NCBI RefSeq assembly: GCF_030433675.1
Contig: NZ_JAROCB010000005.1
Span: 310,001 to 374,000 of the forward strand
Length of the DNA stretch: 64,000 bases
Reading direction: 5' to 3'
Origin: Leifsonia virtsii
Lineage (GTDB): Bacteria > Actinomycetota > Actinomycetes > Actinomycetales > Microbacteriaceae
The notes under the pieces are model-generated. The model searched no databases and was not told the DNA's origin. It worked only from the letters and a program-made list of their open reading frames with translations. Below, piece by piece: positions 1-7,913 of the stretch; position 1 is the stretch's first letter, and the number at the start of each line of letters is the position of its first letter. Made by a program: the position numbers and the translations under genes.

Positions 1-2
1 CC

Positions 3-197
3 CCGCTGACCCCGATCACCACCGCAGCATCCCAGGTCTGGGACGGCTGGGGCTTCGGGATCTTCAGTCAGGAGGCCGTCTGGGCCAAGACGATGACCCC
101 CGCCATCACCGGAGGCAAGACGATCGAGGAGCTGCTGCCGACCTGGCAGCAGGCGATCGAGAACCAGGCCAAGGTCGACGGATACAAGGTGAACTGA
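3..197 (+). CDS. Sugar ABC transporter substrate-binding protein, C-terminal end (partial)
   Basis: This is an open frame entering from the left edge and ending at TGA 195-197. The 64 visible residues include a run of aromatic residues (VWDGWGFGIFSQEAVWAK) and a helical end (TIEELLPTWQQAIENQAKVDGYKVN), as in the last helices of family 1 extracellular sugar-binding proteins. The N-terminus, and so any lipoprotein signal, lies outside the window. The next gene, a sugar permease, begins one base after the stop, so this should be the binding component of that importer. The family call rests on context and the short tail only. Confidence 0.7.
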   Translation, partial: PLTPITTAASQVWDGWGFGIFSQEAVWAKTMTPAITGGKTIEELLPTWQQAIENQAKVDGYKVN

Positions 198-198
198 A

Positions 199-1140
199 AT
201 GACCCTCGCTCCACCGAGCGACCAGCTGACCGCCGGCGCGCCCTCGCGCCGGCGGTCGGCCCGGCGAGCCGGCCGGGCGCCGGGACGGACCCCCATCGGC
301 TACGTCTTCGTCTCGCTCTACGCCCTGCTCGCCATCGCCTTCGGCATCATCCCGGCGCTCTACGCCGTGCTGCTCGCCTTCACGAACGCCGACGGCGGCT
401 TCGCCGGCCTCGACAACTTCGTGAAGGTCGTGACCGACTTCCGGTTCTGGCCGGCGGTGCTCCACGTCACGATCTACCTCGTGATCTGGCTGATCAGCCT
501 CGTGATCTTCGTCGTGTTGCTCGCCCTCGTCGTCCACGCGCTGCGCGTGCGCTGGGCCAGCACCACGCTGCGGTTCGTGTACTACCTGCCCGGCGCGCTC
601 GCCGGGGCCTCCAGCGTGCTGCTCTGGCTGTTCGTGCTCGACCCGACGGCCAGTCCGGTCAGCGGGCTGCTGCGCCTGATGGGGCTGAACAGCTTCGTGC
701 AGGTCATCCAGCCCGGCAACCTGCCGGTCATCTTCGCGATCATCGCGTTCTGGACGGGCGCGGGCGGCTGGATCGTCATCATGTACGGCGCCCTGAACAA
801 CATCAGCACCGACATCATCGAGGCGGCTCGGATCGACGGCGCCAATGCGGTGCAGATCGCGTTCCGCATCCAGCTGCCGATGCTGCGCAAGTGGGTCGCC
901 TACATGGGCGTGATGTCGCTCGCCGCGGGCACGCAGCTGTTCGTCGAACCGCAGCTGCTCAGTCAAGCGAGCAACGCGATCGTGCCGAACGACTACTCGC
1001 TGAACCAGCTGGCGTACCAGTACGCGTTCCAGCAGAACGACTTCAACGGCGCCGCCGCGATCTCGCTCATCCTGCTGATCGTCGCGCTCCTGCTCTCGTG
1101 GGTGTTCGTCACCCGCGGCGGACTGTTCGAAAAGGAATGA
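199..1140 (+). CDS. Carbohydrate ABC transporter permease (MalF/UgpA type)
   Basis: A 313-residue inner-membrane permease of a carbohydrate uptake ABC transporter. It has an Arg-rich cytoplasmic N-terminus of about 30 residues, then about six membrane segments. The EAA loop that contacts the ATPase starts at E208 (EAARIDGANAVQIAFRIQLP). It starts one base after the binding-protein stop and overlaps the next permease gene by four bases if that gene uses its upstream ATG, so the importer genes are translationally coupled. No ATPase gene is seen; as is common in actinomycetes, a shared MsiK-like ATPase elsewhere may serve it. The dehydratase, mutarotase and lactonase genes downstream suggest a 6-deoxysugar or sugar-acid substrate. 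Confidence 0.93.
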   Translation: MTLAPPSDQLTAGAPSRRRSARRAGRAPGRTPIGYVFVSLYALLAIAFGIIPALYAVLLAFTNADGGFAGLDNFVKVVTDFRFWPAVLHVTIYLVIWLISLVIFVVLLALVVHALRVRWASTTLRFVYYLPGALAGASSVLLWLFVLDPTASPVSGLLRLMGLNSFVQVIQPGNLPVIFAIIAFWTGAGGWIVIMYGALNNISTDIIEAARIDGANAVQIAFRIQLPMLRKWVAYMGVMSLAAGTQLFVEPQLLSQASNAIVPNDYSLNQLAYQYAFQQNDFNGAAAISLILLIVALLLSWVFVTRGGLFEKE

Positions 1141-1142
1141 CC

Positions 1143-2075
1143 ATGACCTCACTCACCGCAGAGCGCCGAGGCGCGGACCGTCGCGGCACCGAGCGTCGCG
1201 GCCCGAACCTCCGCGGCTGGAGCGGCCGGGCGATCGCCGGCGTCATCCTGCTCGTCTTCGTCCTGTTCTTCGCCATCCCGATCGTGTGGCTGCTGTTCGC
1301 CGTCACGAAGTCGTCGAAGTCGCTCATCGTCGACAACCCGTTCGCACTCGGCTCGTGGGCGGACTTCACGGCCAACTGGAATCAGCTGTTCGGCTTCCAG
1401 GACGGCGCGGTGACGACGTGGATCGGCAATTCGGCCCTCTACTCGGTCGGCGCGCTGATCATCACGCTGCTGGTCAGCATCCCGGCCGGCTACGCGCTCG
1501 CACTCACCGAGTTCCGGCTGCGCAAGGCGCTGCTCGTGCTCACGCTGGTCGTCATGCTCATCCCGAGCACCGCCCTCGTGCTGCCGATCTTCCTCGAACT
1601 GAACACCGTCGGCCTGATCGGGAGCCCGCTGTCGGTGATCCTGCCGATGTCGTTCTTCCCGTTCGGGGTCTACCTCACCTACATCTACTTCAACACCAGC
1701 ATCCCGCGCGATCTGCTGGCGGCGGCCCGGATCGACGGCTGCACGGAGTTCCAGGTGTTCACCCGGGTGGCCCTCCCGCTGGCGGCTCCGGTCGTCGCTC
1801 TCGTGGCCTTCTTCAGCTTCGTGCAGAACTGGAACAACTTCTTCCTGCCGTTCGTGATGCTGCCCTCCAGCGACGGGTACCCGGTCCAGGTCGGGCTCAC
1901 GTCGCTGCTCGCGGCGACACCGGCGTTCAACCCCAGCTCGGCCGGCTCCGACTCGGTCCAGCTCCCCACCCTCGCGCTGGCGACGATCGTGTCGATCCTG
2001 CCCGTGCTCATCGTCTTCCTCTTCTCCCAGCGCTTCCTCGTCGCGGGCATGACGGCGGGAGGAACCAAGGAATGA
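1143..2075 (+). CDS. Carbohydrate ABC transporter permease (MalG/UgpE type)
   Basis: The second permease of the importer, about 310 residues and six membrane segments, with the EAA-like loop LAAARIDGCTEFQVFTRVAL in the C-terminal third. Two in-frame ATGs exist, at 1137 (ATGA overlap with the preceding stop) and 1143. I chose 1143 because AAAGGA at 1131-1136 then sits 6 bases upstream. The N-terminus is rich in repeated Arg-Arg-Gly (AERRGADRRGTERRG), giving a strongly positive cytoplasmic tail. It pairs with the MalF-type protein upstream; the dehydratase gene follows after 28 bases. Confidence 0.93.
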   Translation: MTSLTAERRGADRRGTERRGPNLRGWSGRAIAGVILLVFVLFFAIPIVWLLFAVTKSSKSLIVDNPFALGSWADFTANWNQLFGFQDGAVTTWIGNSALYSVGALIITLLVSIPAGYALALTEFRLRKALLVLTLVVMLIPSTALVLPIFLELNTVGLIGSPLSVILPMSFFPFGVYLTYIYFNTSIPRDLLAAARIDGCTEFQVFTRVALPLAAPVVALVAFFSFVQNWNNFFLPFVMLPSSDGYPVQVGLTSLLAATPAFNPSSAGSDSVQLPTLALATIVSILPVLIVFLFSQRFLVAGMTAGGTKE

Positions 2076-2103
2076 CCGCGCCCGCACCGAAGGAGATCCA
2101 CCC

Positions 2104-3285
2104 ATGAAGATCACCGGCTACCGCAGCCTGCACACCGTCCACGACTGGGGCCGGGTGACCGGCGACGTGAACGGCGTGCAGACCGGCAACACGACGCCGG
2201 TGCCGGTGCTGATCCTGGAGACCGACAGCGGGCTGACGGGCGTCGGCGTCGGCGCGCACGGCGACATCGCCCGGGTGTTCCCGGCGATCGACGGCGAGGA
2301 CCCGCGCTCGGTGGTGGCCCTGTACGACCGGATGCTCGACTGGGTGTTCAAGGCGGGCCATTCGGGCTCGACGTTCGGGACCATCGGCGCCGTCGACATG
2401 GCCCTCTGGGACCTGAAGTCGAAGGCCGCGGACGAACCGCTGTGGCGGACCCTCGGCGCGCGCGACCGTTTCGTGCCCGGGTATGCGTCGGGGCTCGAGT
2501 ACGGACTGACGGACGACGAGCTCGCCGACCTGTACGGCCGGTTCGCCGACCGCGGCTTCAAGGCGGGGAAGCTGAAGGGCGGCCGCGACATCGATCGCGA
2601 CCTCCCGCGCCTGGAGCTGATGCGCGACGTGCTCAGCCGCAACGCGAAGCATCCTGCGCTCATGTTCGACGTCAACGAGACCTGGAACCACGCGCAGGCC
2701 GCCCGCTATGTCGCGGCGATCGAGGAGCGGCTCGACCTGACCTGGATCGAGGAGCCGCTGCGGCGCTGGGACGCCGCGGGCATGGCATCTCTGCGCGGCA
2801 AGATCCGCGCGGCGATCGCGAGCGGGGAGAACCTCACCGGGCTGGAGCAGTACCGGCCGCTGCTCGACGCGAACGCCCTCGACATCGTGCAGGTCGGCAA
2901 CGTGTGGGGCATCACGCACTTCCTCCGCGTCGCGACGCTGGCGCACGGGCACGACCTCCCGGTCAGCCCGGTCGCCTACAACACCAACCCGATCGCCCAT
3001 GCGGCGGCGGCTGTGCCGAACCTGCTCACCCACGAGGTGCAGGACCTCTCCTTCCCCACGGGACTGGATGTCGACCAGAGCTTCGAGGACGGCGGCATCG
3101 TCCTCGGCGACCGGCCCGGCATCGGGATCGTCGTCGACGAGTCGCTGCTTGCGGAGGCGGAAGGCGCGGCTGCCGCACCGTCGGCGACCGGGCCCCACAT
3201 CCGTCCGGAGCGCGCGGCGCTGCGCCTGGTGGCCGAGCCCGACGTGAACGACGACCCGACCGTGCCGCTGAGGCCCGTCTCGTGA
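2104..3285 (+). CDS. Enolase-superfamily (mandelate racemase/muconate lactonizing type) sugar-acid dehydratase
   Basis: A 393-residue member of the mandelate racemase/MLE group, which removes an alpha proton from a carboxylate bound to Mg2+. It shows the KxK acid/base motif (K156, K158) and metal ligands D189 (FDVNETW), E216 (WIEEPL) and E242 (ASGENL). The histidine usually found after the seventh barrel strand, in a Pro-His context, is absent: the sequence there is SPVAYNTNPIAH. With a mutarotase and a COG3618 lactonase directly downstream, the likely role is dehydration of L-fuconate, L-rhamnonate or a similar aldonate in a non-phosphorylating pathway. The exact substrate is not readable. 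The last ~40 residues are an extra variable tail. Confidence 0.85.
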   Translation: MKITGYRSLHTVHDWGRVTGDVNGVQTGNTTPVPVLILETDSGLTGVGVGAHGDIARVFPAIDGEDPRSVVALYDRMLDWVFKAGHSGSTFGTIGAVDMALWDLKSKAADEPLWRTLGARDRFVPGYASGLEYGLTDDELADLYGRFADRGFKAGKLKGGRDIDRDLPRLELMRDVLSRNAKHPALMFDVNETWNHAQAARYVAAIEERLDLTWIEEPLRRWDAAGMASLRGKIRAAIASGENLTGLEQYRPLLDANALDIVQVGNVWGITHFLRVATLAHGHDLPVSPVAYNTNPIAHAAAAVPNLLTHEVQDLSFPTGLDVDQSFEDGGIVLGDRPGIGIVVDESLLAEAEGAAAAPSATGPHIRPERAALRLVAEPDVNDDPTVPLRPVS

Positions 3286-3620
3286 GCGGGGAGCCGCAGC
3301 GCTACGCGTTCGTCGTCGGCGTCCGCCCGGAGAAGCGGGAGGAGTACCTGGAGCTGCACCGGAAAGTGTGGCCCGGCGTCGAGGCGAAGATGACGGAGTG
3401 CAACCTCCGCAACTACACCATCTACATCTTCGGGGACATCCTGTTCGCGCATTACGAGTACATCGGTGACGACCACGAGGCCGACCTGCGCCGCATCGCC
3501 GAGGATCCCGTATCGCAGGAGTGGTGGACCCACACCGATCCGTGCCAGGTCCGGATCGCGGAGGAGCGCGACCCCGGCTCCCTCTGGCAGCCGCTCGACG
3601 AGGTGTACCGCCAGCCATGA
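3282..3620 (+). CDS. L-rhamnose/L-fucose-type mutarotase (COG3254)
   Basis: A small 112-residue protein of the L-rhamnose mutarotase family, usually about 104 residues. These enzymes interconvert the alpha and beta anomers of 6-deoxyhexoses. Family features are the opening RYAFVVGVRPEKREEYLELH, the central NYTIYIFGDILFAHYEY, and the closing WW plus W of the ferredoxin-like fold. The start is GTG 3282, which overlaps the dehydratase stop as GTGA. The ATG of the lactonase gene in turn overlaps this stop as ATGA, so three catabolic genes are translationally chained. It is the best evidence that the operon handles a 6-deoxyhexose. Confidence 0.88.
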   Translation: MSGEPQRYAFVVGVRPEKREEYLELHRKVWPGVEAKMTECNLRNYTIYIFGDILFAHYEYIGDDHEADLRRIAEDPVSQEWWTHTDPCQVRIAEERDPGSLWQPLDEVYRQP

Positions 3621-4450
3621 CCGAGCGCATCGACGCCCACGTGCACCTCTGGAACCGGCGGACCGATCCGCAGGACTGGATCGACCCGGTCACGATGGCC
3701 GCCATCGACCGTGATTTCGGGAGCGACGACCTGCGAGCCATGCTCGCCTCCACCGGGATGGAACGCGCTGTGCTCGTGCAGGCGAGCAACAGCCTGGAGG
3801 AGAGCGAACGGCTGTCGCACGCCGACCCCTCGGTGGTCGCGGGCCTGGTCGCCTGGGTCGACCTGACCGGGGACGTGCCCGCGCAGCTCGACCGGGTGCG
3901 GACCGGACGCGTGCCGGTCGTCGGCGTGCGTCACCTTGCGCACATCGACCCCGACCCGGAGTGGCTGCTGCGTCCGGACGTGGCAGGGGGCCTGGCGGCG
4001 CTCGGGGGCGAGGGGCTGGTGTTCGACCTGGTGGTCCGCGACTGGCAGCTGCCGCAGGCGGCGGCGCTGGCTGAGCGGCACGGCGACGTGCGGTTCGTGC
4101 TGGACCACCTCGGCGGCCCGCTCGCCGGCGACGCGGATCCGGCCGGCTGGGAGAAGGGCCTCCGGGCCCTCGCCGCACAGGGGAACGTCGTCGCGAAGGT
4201 CTCGGGCCTCACCTCCGGCCTGGTGCCGGGGGAGTGGGACGCGGACGACCTCGGGGAGGTGGTCGACGTCGCGCTGGACGCGTTCGGTCCGGACCGGCTG
4301 CTGTACGGCTCGGACTGGCCGCTGGCCGAGCTCGGCGGAGGATCGCCGGCCTGGCGGTCGGCGTTCGACGAGCTGGTGTCCGGCCTCGCGGCGGGCGAAC
4401 GGGATGCGTTGCTCGGCGGCAACGCCGCCCGGGTCTACTCGCTCGGCTGA
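3617..4450 (+). CDS. Amidohydrolase 2 family lactonase (COG3618, L-fuconolactonase-like)
   Basis: A 277-residue TIM-barrel amidohydrolase. Metal or active-site residues are visible as D6-x-H8-x-H10, H164 (LDHLGG), K194 (VAKVSG) and D233 (YGSDWP). COG3618 enzymes open sugar 1,4- or 1,5-lactones such as L-fuconolactone or L-rhamnonolactone. Placed after the dehydratase and mutarotase, it would hydrolyse the lactone made by a sugar dehydrogenase, which is not in the window. The ATG at 3617 overlaps the previous stop by four bases. The 3' end overlaps the converging FadR-type gene by 16 bases. Confidence 0.87.
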   Translation: MTERIDAHVHLWNRRTDPQDWIDPVTMAAIDRDFGSDDLRAMLASTGMERAVLVQASNSLEESERLSHADPSVVAGLVAWVDLTGDVPAQLDRVRTGRVPVVGVRHLAHIDPDPEWLLRPDVAGGLAALGGEGLVFDLVVRDWQLPQAAALAERHGDVRFVLDHLGGPLAGDADPAGWEKGLRALAAQGNVVAKVSGLTSGLVPGEWDADDLGEVVDVALDAFGPDRLLYGSDWPLAELGGGSPAWRSAFDELVSGLAAGERDALLGGNAARVYSLG

Positions 4451-5211
4451 CTTCCGCCCTTGCGCGTGCGCGGGGCGTGGTCGGGCAGGCGACGCCGCTC
4501 CCACGAGACGTGGATGTGGTCGTGCATCGCGCGCTCGGCGGCCGCAGGGTCTCCCGCGGCGATGGCCTCGACGACCGCCGCGTGCTCGTCCAGGGTCAGC
4601 GCGACCGCATCCGGCGGGTTGATGCCCTGATAGCGGCTGGACTCGACGGCGCGCTTGTAGAGGTGCTTCGCGATGTTCTCCGCCAGCCGGTTGCCCGAGA
4701 TCTCCATCATCGCGTAGTGGAAGACGACGTCCGCCTGGCGGAACGAGTCCGTCTCCGACTCGCTCTCCCGCATCGCGGTGAGCGCGTTCTCGAGGCGGCG
4801 CAGCTCTTCGGAGGTGTGCGAGCGGGCGACGGCGCCGGCCATCGCGGCTTCCAGGCTCGCGCGCACGACCGTGAGCTCGTCGAGCACGCCGAGGCTCTCG
4901 TCGTTGTCGATGAGGGCGGAGAGCACCACCGGGTCGAGCATGTTCCAGTAGCCGGGAGCCTGCACCTGCGTCCCACGGCCCTGCGAGACGATGACGAGCC
5001 CCTTCTCCTCGAGACGCTTCACCGATTCGCGCAGCACGGTGCGGCTGACGCCGAAGTGCTCGCTCAGCGGGCCCTCGGGCGGGAGCAGGTCGCCCTCCTT
5101 GAGCTGGCCCGTGACGATCAGGTCGACCAGCTCTGCGACGACGGCGACACCGAGTCGCGCGGCGGGGAGCCGCTGCGGGATGAGCCGTGCCGCGGCCGAC
5201 GTTTCAACCAT
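4435..5211 (-). CDS. FadR-subfamily GntR transcriptional regulator
   Basis: A 258-residue regulator with a GntR winged helix-turn-helix at about residues 20-85 (PPEGPLSEHFGVSRTVLRES) and an all-helical FCD ligand domain after it (VRASLEAAMAGAVA, VVFHYAMMEISGN). FCD regulators typically sense sugar acids or other carboxylates, which fits the converging dehydratase/lactonase operon. On its own strand TAAGGT at 5223-5228 lies seven bases before the ATG with no clear Shine-Dalgarno, so it may be leaderless. A CATACGTATG palindrome covers the start codon and could be an autoregulatory site. Confidence 0.92.
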   Translation of the reverse strand: MVETSAAARLIPQRLPAARLGVAVVAELVDLIVTGQLKEGDLLPPEGPLSEHFGVSRTVLRESVKRLEEKGLVIVSQGRGTQVQAPGYWNMLDPVVLSALIDNDESLGVLDELTVVRASLEAAMAGAVARSHTSEELRRLENALTAMRESESETDSFRQADVVFHYAMMEISGNRLAENIAKHLYKRAVESSRYQGINPPDAVALTLDEHAAVVEAIAAGDPAAAERAMHDHIHVSWERRRLPDHAPRTRKGGSQPSE

Positions 5212-5218
5212 ACGTATG
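5209..5218. promoter_or_regulatory. Candidate FadR-type operator palindrome over the regulator start
   Basis: CATACGTATG is a perfect 10-bp palindrome that includes the FadR-type gene's start codon and the expected transcription start. FCD/FadR operators are short AT-centred palindromes, so autoregulation is plausible. No second copy was seen in the part of the operon inside the window, whose promoter lies outside. Confidence 0.35.
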
Positions 5219-5221
5219 ACC

Positions 5222-5794
5222 TTAGCGCTCGGGCCCGGCGATGCGGATGCCTTCCAGCTGCAGGGCGACGTGTCGTCGCCAGGCCACGTCGTCCGGCATG
5301 TTGGCCATGGCGCCGCGGGTGACGAGCACGAAGTCCTCCGCGTCGAAGTCGGGGCGGAGGAGGGAGGCGTCGACGGCGCGGGCGACGATCCGGCCGACCA
5401 CCTCGCGGAAGGCCGACTTCTGCTCCGCGATCGCCTCCCAGCGCGGTTCGTCCGGGCCGAGCAGGGCGCGCCGGAAGGCGGAGTCGCCGGCCACCGACTC
5501 CAGATAGCCGAAGAGCAGCCGGTCGAAGGCCTCGCCCGGGTCGGCCAGTTGCTCGGCCGCGAGCGCCAGCTCGGTCGCCGCCTCGAAGCGTCGGCCCACG
5601 ATCGCCGCGACCAGTGCCTGCTTGTCGGTGAAGTGGCGGTAGACCGTCCCGACGCCGAGCCCCGCGTGCACGGCGATCTCCTCGATCTGGGCGTCGTCGC
5701 CGCGCTGCCCGAACAGCTCAGCGGCGGACGCGAGGATCGCCTCGCGGTTGCGGCGGGCGTCCGCGCGGAGGGGCCTGCTCGGAACCGACGTCAT
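5222..5794 (-). CDS. TetR family transcriptional regulator
   Basis: A 190-residue TetR-type repressor. The DNA-binding domain covers about residues 10-60, with the helix-turn-helix at IEEIAVHAGLGVGTVYRHFT. The C-terminal domain carries the usual variable ligand pocket. It is divergent from the NmrA-like reductase gene with an 83-bp gap that contains a TTGACG/TATGGT promoter and an inverted repeat just after it. It probably represses that reductase, and perhaps itself. TACACT lies eight bases upstream of its ATG. Confidence 0.93.
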   Translation of the reverse strand: MTSVPSRPLRADARRNREAILASAAELFGQRGDDAQIEEIAVHAGLGVGTVYRHFTDKQALVAAIVGRRFEAATELALAAEQLADPGEAFDRLLFGYLESVAGDSAFRRALLGPDEPRWEAIAEQKSAFREVVGRIVARAVDASLLRPDFDAEDFVLVTRGAMANMPDDVAWRRHVALQLEGIRIAGPER

Positions 5795-5843
5795 GGCGCC
5801 CCAGTGTAGTTGACGACCCGGGCGCGGCGAGCGTATGGTGAAG

Positions 5844-5859
5844 CGGAATTCCGATTCCG
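5844..5859. promoter_or_regulatory. Candidate TetR operator after the NmrA-like gene promoter
   Basis: The sequence is CGGAATTCCGATTCCG. It holds the perfect palindrome CGGAATTCCG (5844-5853) and an overlapping CGGAAT/ATTCCG inverted repeat with a 4-base spacer. A promoter TTGACG (5810-5815), 18-base spacer, TATGGT (5834-5839) lies just upstream, so the repeat covers the expected transcription start. A repressor bound here would block the reductase gene; the adjacent TetR is the obvious candidate. Confidence 0.5.
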
Positions 5860-5877
5860 ATTACGAAGCGAGGAACC

Positions 5878-6771
5878 ATGATCGTCGTCACCACCCCCAC
5901 TGGCCAGATCGGCAGCGCGCTCGTCCGGAGGCTGCTCGCAGCGAACCAGGACATCCGCGTCGTCGTCCGCGATCCCGCGCGGCTCGCCGACGACGTCCGC
6001 GAGCGTGTCGAGGTCGTCGTCGGCAGTCACGGCGACCCGGTCGTCCTGGATGCCGCGTTGCCCGGCGCCGACGCGCTCTTCTGGCTGGTGCCGCCGGACC
6101 GCTCGGCCGGGAGCGCCCGCGAGCACTACCTCGGCATGGCGCGGGTCGCCGCCACGGCCGTGCGACGACACGGCGTCGGCCACGTGGTCGGCGTGACGAG
6201 CGCCGGCCACGGCTGGGCGCCTTCCGCGGGCGTGCTGTCGGCCGCGTTCGCGATGGATGACGAGCTCGCCGCCTCCGGCGCCGCCTATGCCGCGCTCTCG
6301 ATGCCGTTCTACCTGGAGAACCTGCTCGGCCAGGTGGACTCGATCGTCCGCGACGGCGCGTTCAGCCTCGCGGTGGCCGCCGACCGACCCTTCGCCACCG
6401 TCGCCACCGACGACATCGCCGTCACGGCGGCCCACCTCCTGACGGATCGCGCCTGGGAGGGCCGGCGCGACCTGCCGCTGTTCGGGCCGGACCGCCTCAC
6501 CCCGACGGAGATGGCGGAGGTCATGTCCCGTGCGCTGGGCCGTCCGATCGCATTCCGGCCTGTGTCGATCGAGGATCTGGCCGGAGCCATGCGGGCGGCC
6601 GGTGCGAGCGAGCAGGCGGTGAGGGACACCACGGAGATGTTCGTCGCCCAAGCCGACGGAATCTACGACGCGGACTGGGCCGTGGCCGAGCTCGGGGCCA
6701 CCGACGTCGCCACCTGGTGTCGCACGGTGCTCGCGCCGCGGCTTGCAGCGCATCCCGCCTGGGCGGCGTAG
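5878..6771 (+). CDS. NAD(P)-binding NmrA-like atypical short-chain reductase
   Basis: A 297-residue Rossmann-fold protein of the NmrA/quinone-oxidoreductase-2 (YtfG/QOR2) type. The nucleotide motif is T-x-x-G-x-x-G at the N-terminus (TTPTGQIGSALVRRLLA), followed by a strand ending VVVRDPARL that would hold the NADP phosphate. There is no Tyr-x-x-x-Lys catalytic pair, as in other atypical SDRs. The likely role is an NADPH sensor or quinone/aldehyde reductase. GAGGAACC lies just before the ATG as ribosome site. It is divergent from, and probably controlled by, the TetR gene. Confidence 0.87.
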   Translation: MIVVTTPTGQIGSALVRRLLAANQDIRVVVRDPARLADDVRERVEVVVGSHGDPVVLDAALPGADALFWLVPPDRSAGSAREHYLGMARVAATAVRRHGVGHVVGVTSAGHGWAPSAGVLSAAFAMDDELAASGAAYAALSMPFYLENLLGQVDSIVRDGAFSLAVAADRPFATVATDDIAVTAAHLLTDRAWEGRRDLPLFGPDRLTPTEMAEVMSRALGRPIAFRPVSIEDLAGAMRAAGASEQAVRDTTEMFVAQADGIYDADWAVAELGATDVATWCRTVLAPRLAAHPAWAA

Positions 6772-6900
6772 GCCGTCGGATCGGGGCTCGAGTGCCGCGG
6801 ACAATGCTTGTAATGCTTTTATTGAAATAACGTACGATTGCTTTCCGATTGCCGTGTCTCTAGCCTTGTGGTGCACGACCTGGATTGGAACGGACCAAGC

Positions 6901-7110
6901 ATGAGAGCACGCACCCTCACCCGCCGCGTGCCGGACCACACGGAGAACGTGAGCGGCAGCAAGCGCTGCTACGTCGTCAAGATGGGTTTCTACAATCAGA
7001 GTTGGACCTTGATCGACGCTTACAACGTGCGAGTGATCGCTGCGACGAACAGCGACCGGGTCATCACGGCCCTGCCACTCAAGGACGGGAAGTCGTTCTG
7101 CAACTCTTGA
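6901..7110 (+). CDS. Small hypothetical protein in a lower-GC island
   Basis: A 69-residue product I do not recognise. It has a basic N-terminus (MRARTLTRR), then an aromatic, beta-prone middle (CYVVKMGFYNQSWTLIDAYNV) and ends KDGKSFCNS with two cysteines overall. The frame is open from 6838, but the ATG at 6901 after AACGGACC seems more likely. Base composition around 6800-7050 is clearly less GC-rich than the rest of the window, including an AT-rich stretch at 6811-6840 that could hold a promoter. This suggests recent transfer or a fast-evolving accessory gene. A second small unknown gene follows 20 bases later. Confidence 0.45.
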   Translation: MRARTLTRRVPDHTENVSGSKRCYVVKMGFYNQSWTLIDAYNVRVIAATNSDRVITALPLKDGKSFCNS

Positions 7111-7130
7111 AGCGATGGGGCGGATTGTCA

Positions 7131-7430
7131 ATGGATGGCGAAAAGCGTGAGGTTCGCCTCTTTCCGGACTGGGGGCACCCATGGCCCCTGTGGGAATCGG
7201 ACGCCGGACCCGACATGAGTCCACAGGATTACGGTCTCTCGCCCGGCCTCACAAAGCGACTCCGCCGCTGGTACGACACGTGGTACCGAGAGACGGAACC
7301 AGGGGAGCCGTGGCGTGACCGGGCTCTTCATCGTCGGTGGCGGGAAGAGGGTGATCGATTGGCGGAGGATCTCCAGACGGAACTGGGCGACGACTTCTCA
7401 GTCACGTGGCGCACGGACCCGACGCGCTGA
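7131..7430 (+). CDS. Hypothetical protein, acidic Trp-rich small protein
   Basis: A 99-residue unknown product beginning MDGEKREVRLFPDWGHPWPLW. The FPDWG..WPLW opening and a following 'GLSPGLTKRLRRWYDTWY' helix resemble small hypothetical proteins common in actinomycetes whose function I do not know. It is rich in Trp, Arg and Asp. It follows the preceding small gene by 20 bases in the same direction, so the two may be co-transcribed. A toxin/antidote or secreted/immunity pairing is conceivable but unsupported. Confidence 0.6.
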   Translation: MDGEKREVRLFPDWGHPWPLWESDAGPDMSPQDYGLSPGLTKRLRRWYDTWYRETEPGEPWRDRALHRRWREEGDRLAEDLQTELGDDFSVTWRTDPTR

Positions 7431-7470
7431 GTCGGCGTTTCGCCGCTGATCGCTCAGTCGGGCGTCGCGG

Positions 7471-7767
7471 TCACACTGACGCGGTTCGGATCCTGACCTC
7501 TCGCTCCATGCGCTTCTCGTGGCGTTCGCGGCCCTTGACCGCCTCCAGCTCCCGGTTCTTGGGCGGGGCGCTGGTCACGAGCTGGTCGAGCATCCGGCGG
7601 GTGGCCTCCGCGATCTCGTCGATGGCCTGCTCGAAGGCGGCCGCGTTCGCGCGGGACGGGCGCGTCGATCCACTCACCTTGCGGACGAACTGGAGGGCGG
7701 CCTCCCGGACCTCGTCGTCGCTCGTCGGCGGGTCGAAGTTGTGGAGGCAGCGGATGTTCCTGCACAT
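7471..7767 (-). CDS. DUF2277 family protein
   Basis: A 98-residue conserved protein of unknown function. The opening MCRNIRCLHNFDPPTSDDEV and the central ALQFVRKVSGSTRPS followed by a helical region with paired Arg-Met-Leu-Asp are the signature of DUF2277. The C-terminus is charged and lysine/arginine rich (KGRERHEKRMEREVR). On its strand TAGGGT lies six bases before the ATG with no ribosome site, so the mRNA is probably leaderless. Nothing in the neighbourhood explains its role. Confidence 0.85.
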   Translation of the reverse strand: MCRNIRCLHNFDPPTSDDEVREAALQFVRKVSGSTRPSRANAAAFEQAIDEIAEATRRMLDQLVTSAPPKNRELEAVKGRERHEKRMEREVRIRTASV

Positions 7768-7913
7768 GCCGCGACCCTAGCCCGGTGGCGCCCGCGGCGC
7801 GACTGCGGGATTGATCGGCGGGGGCGCTGAGTGCGAGAGGCATTTGCTGTTGGAGTGATGAGCCGAAGGGCGTCTACCATCGCCAGCAGACCTCGTCACG
7901 AAAGGGAACGACA

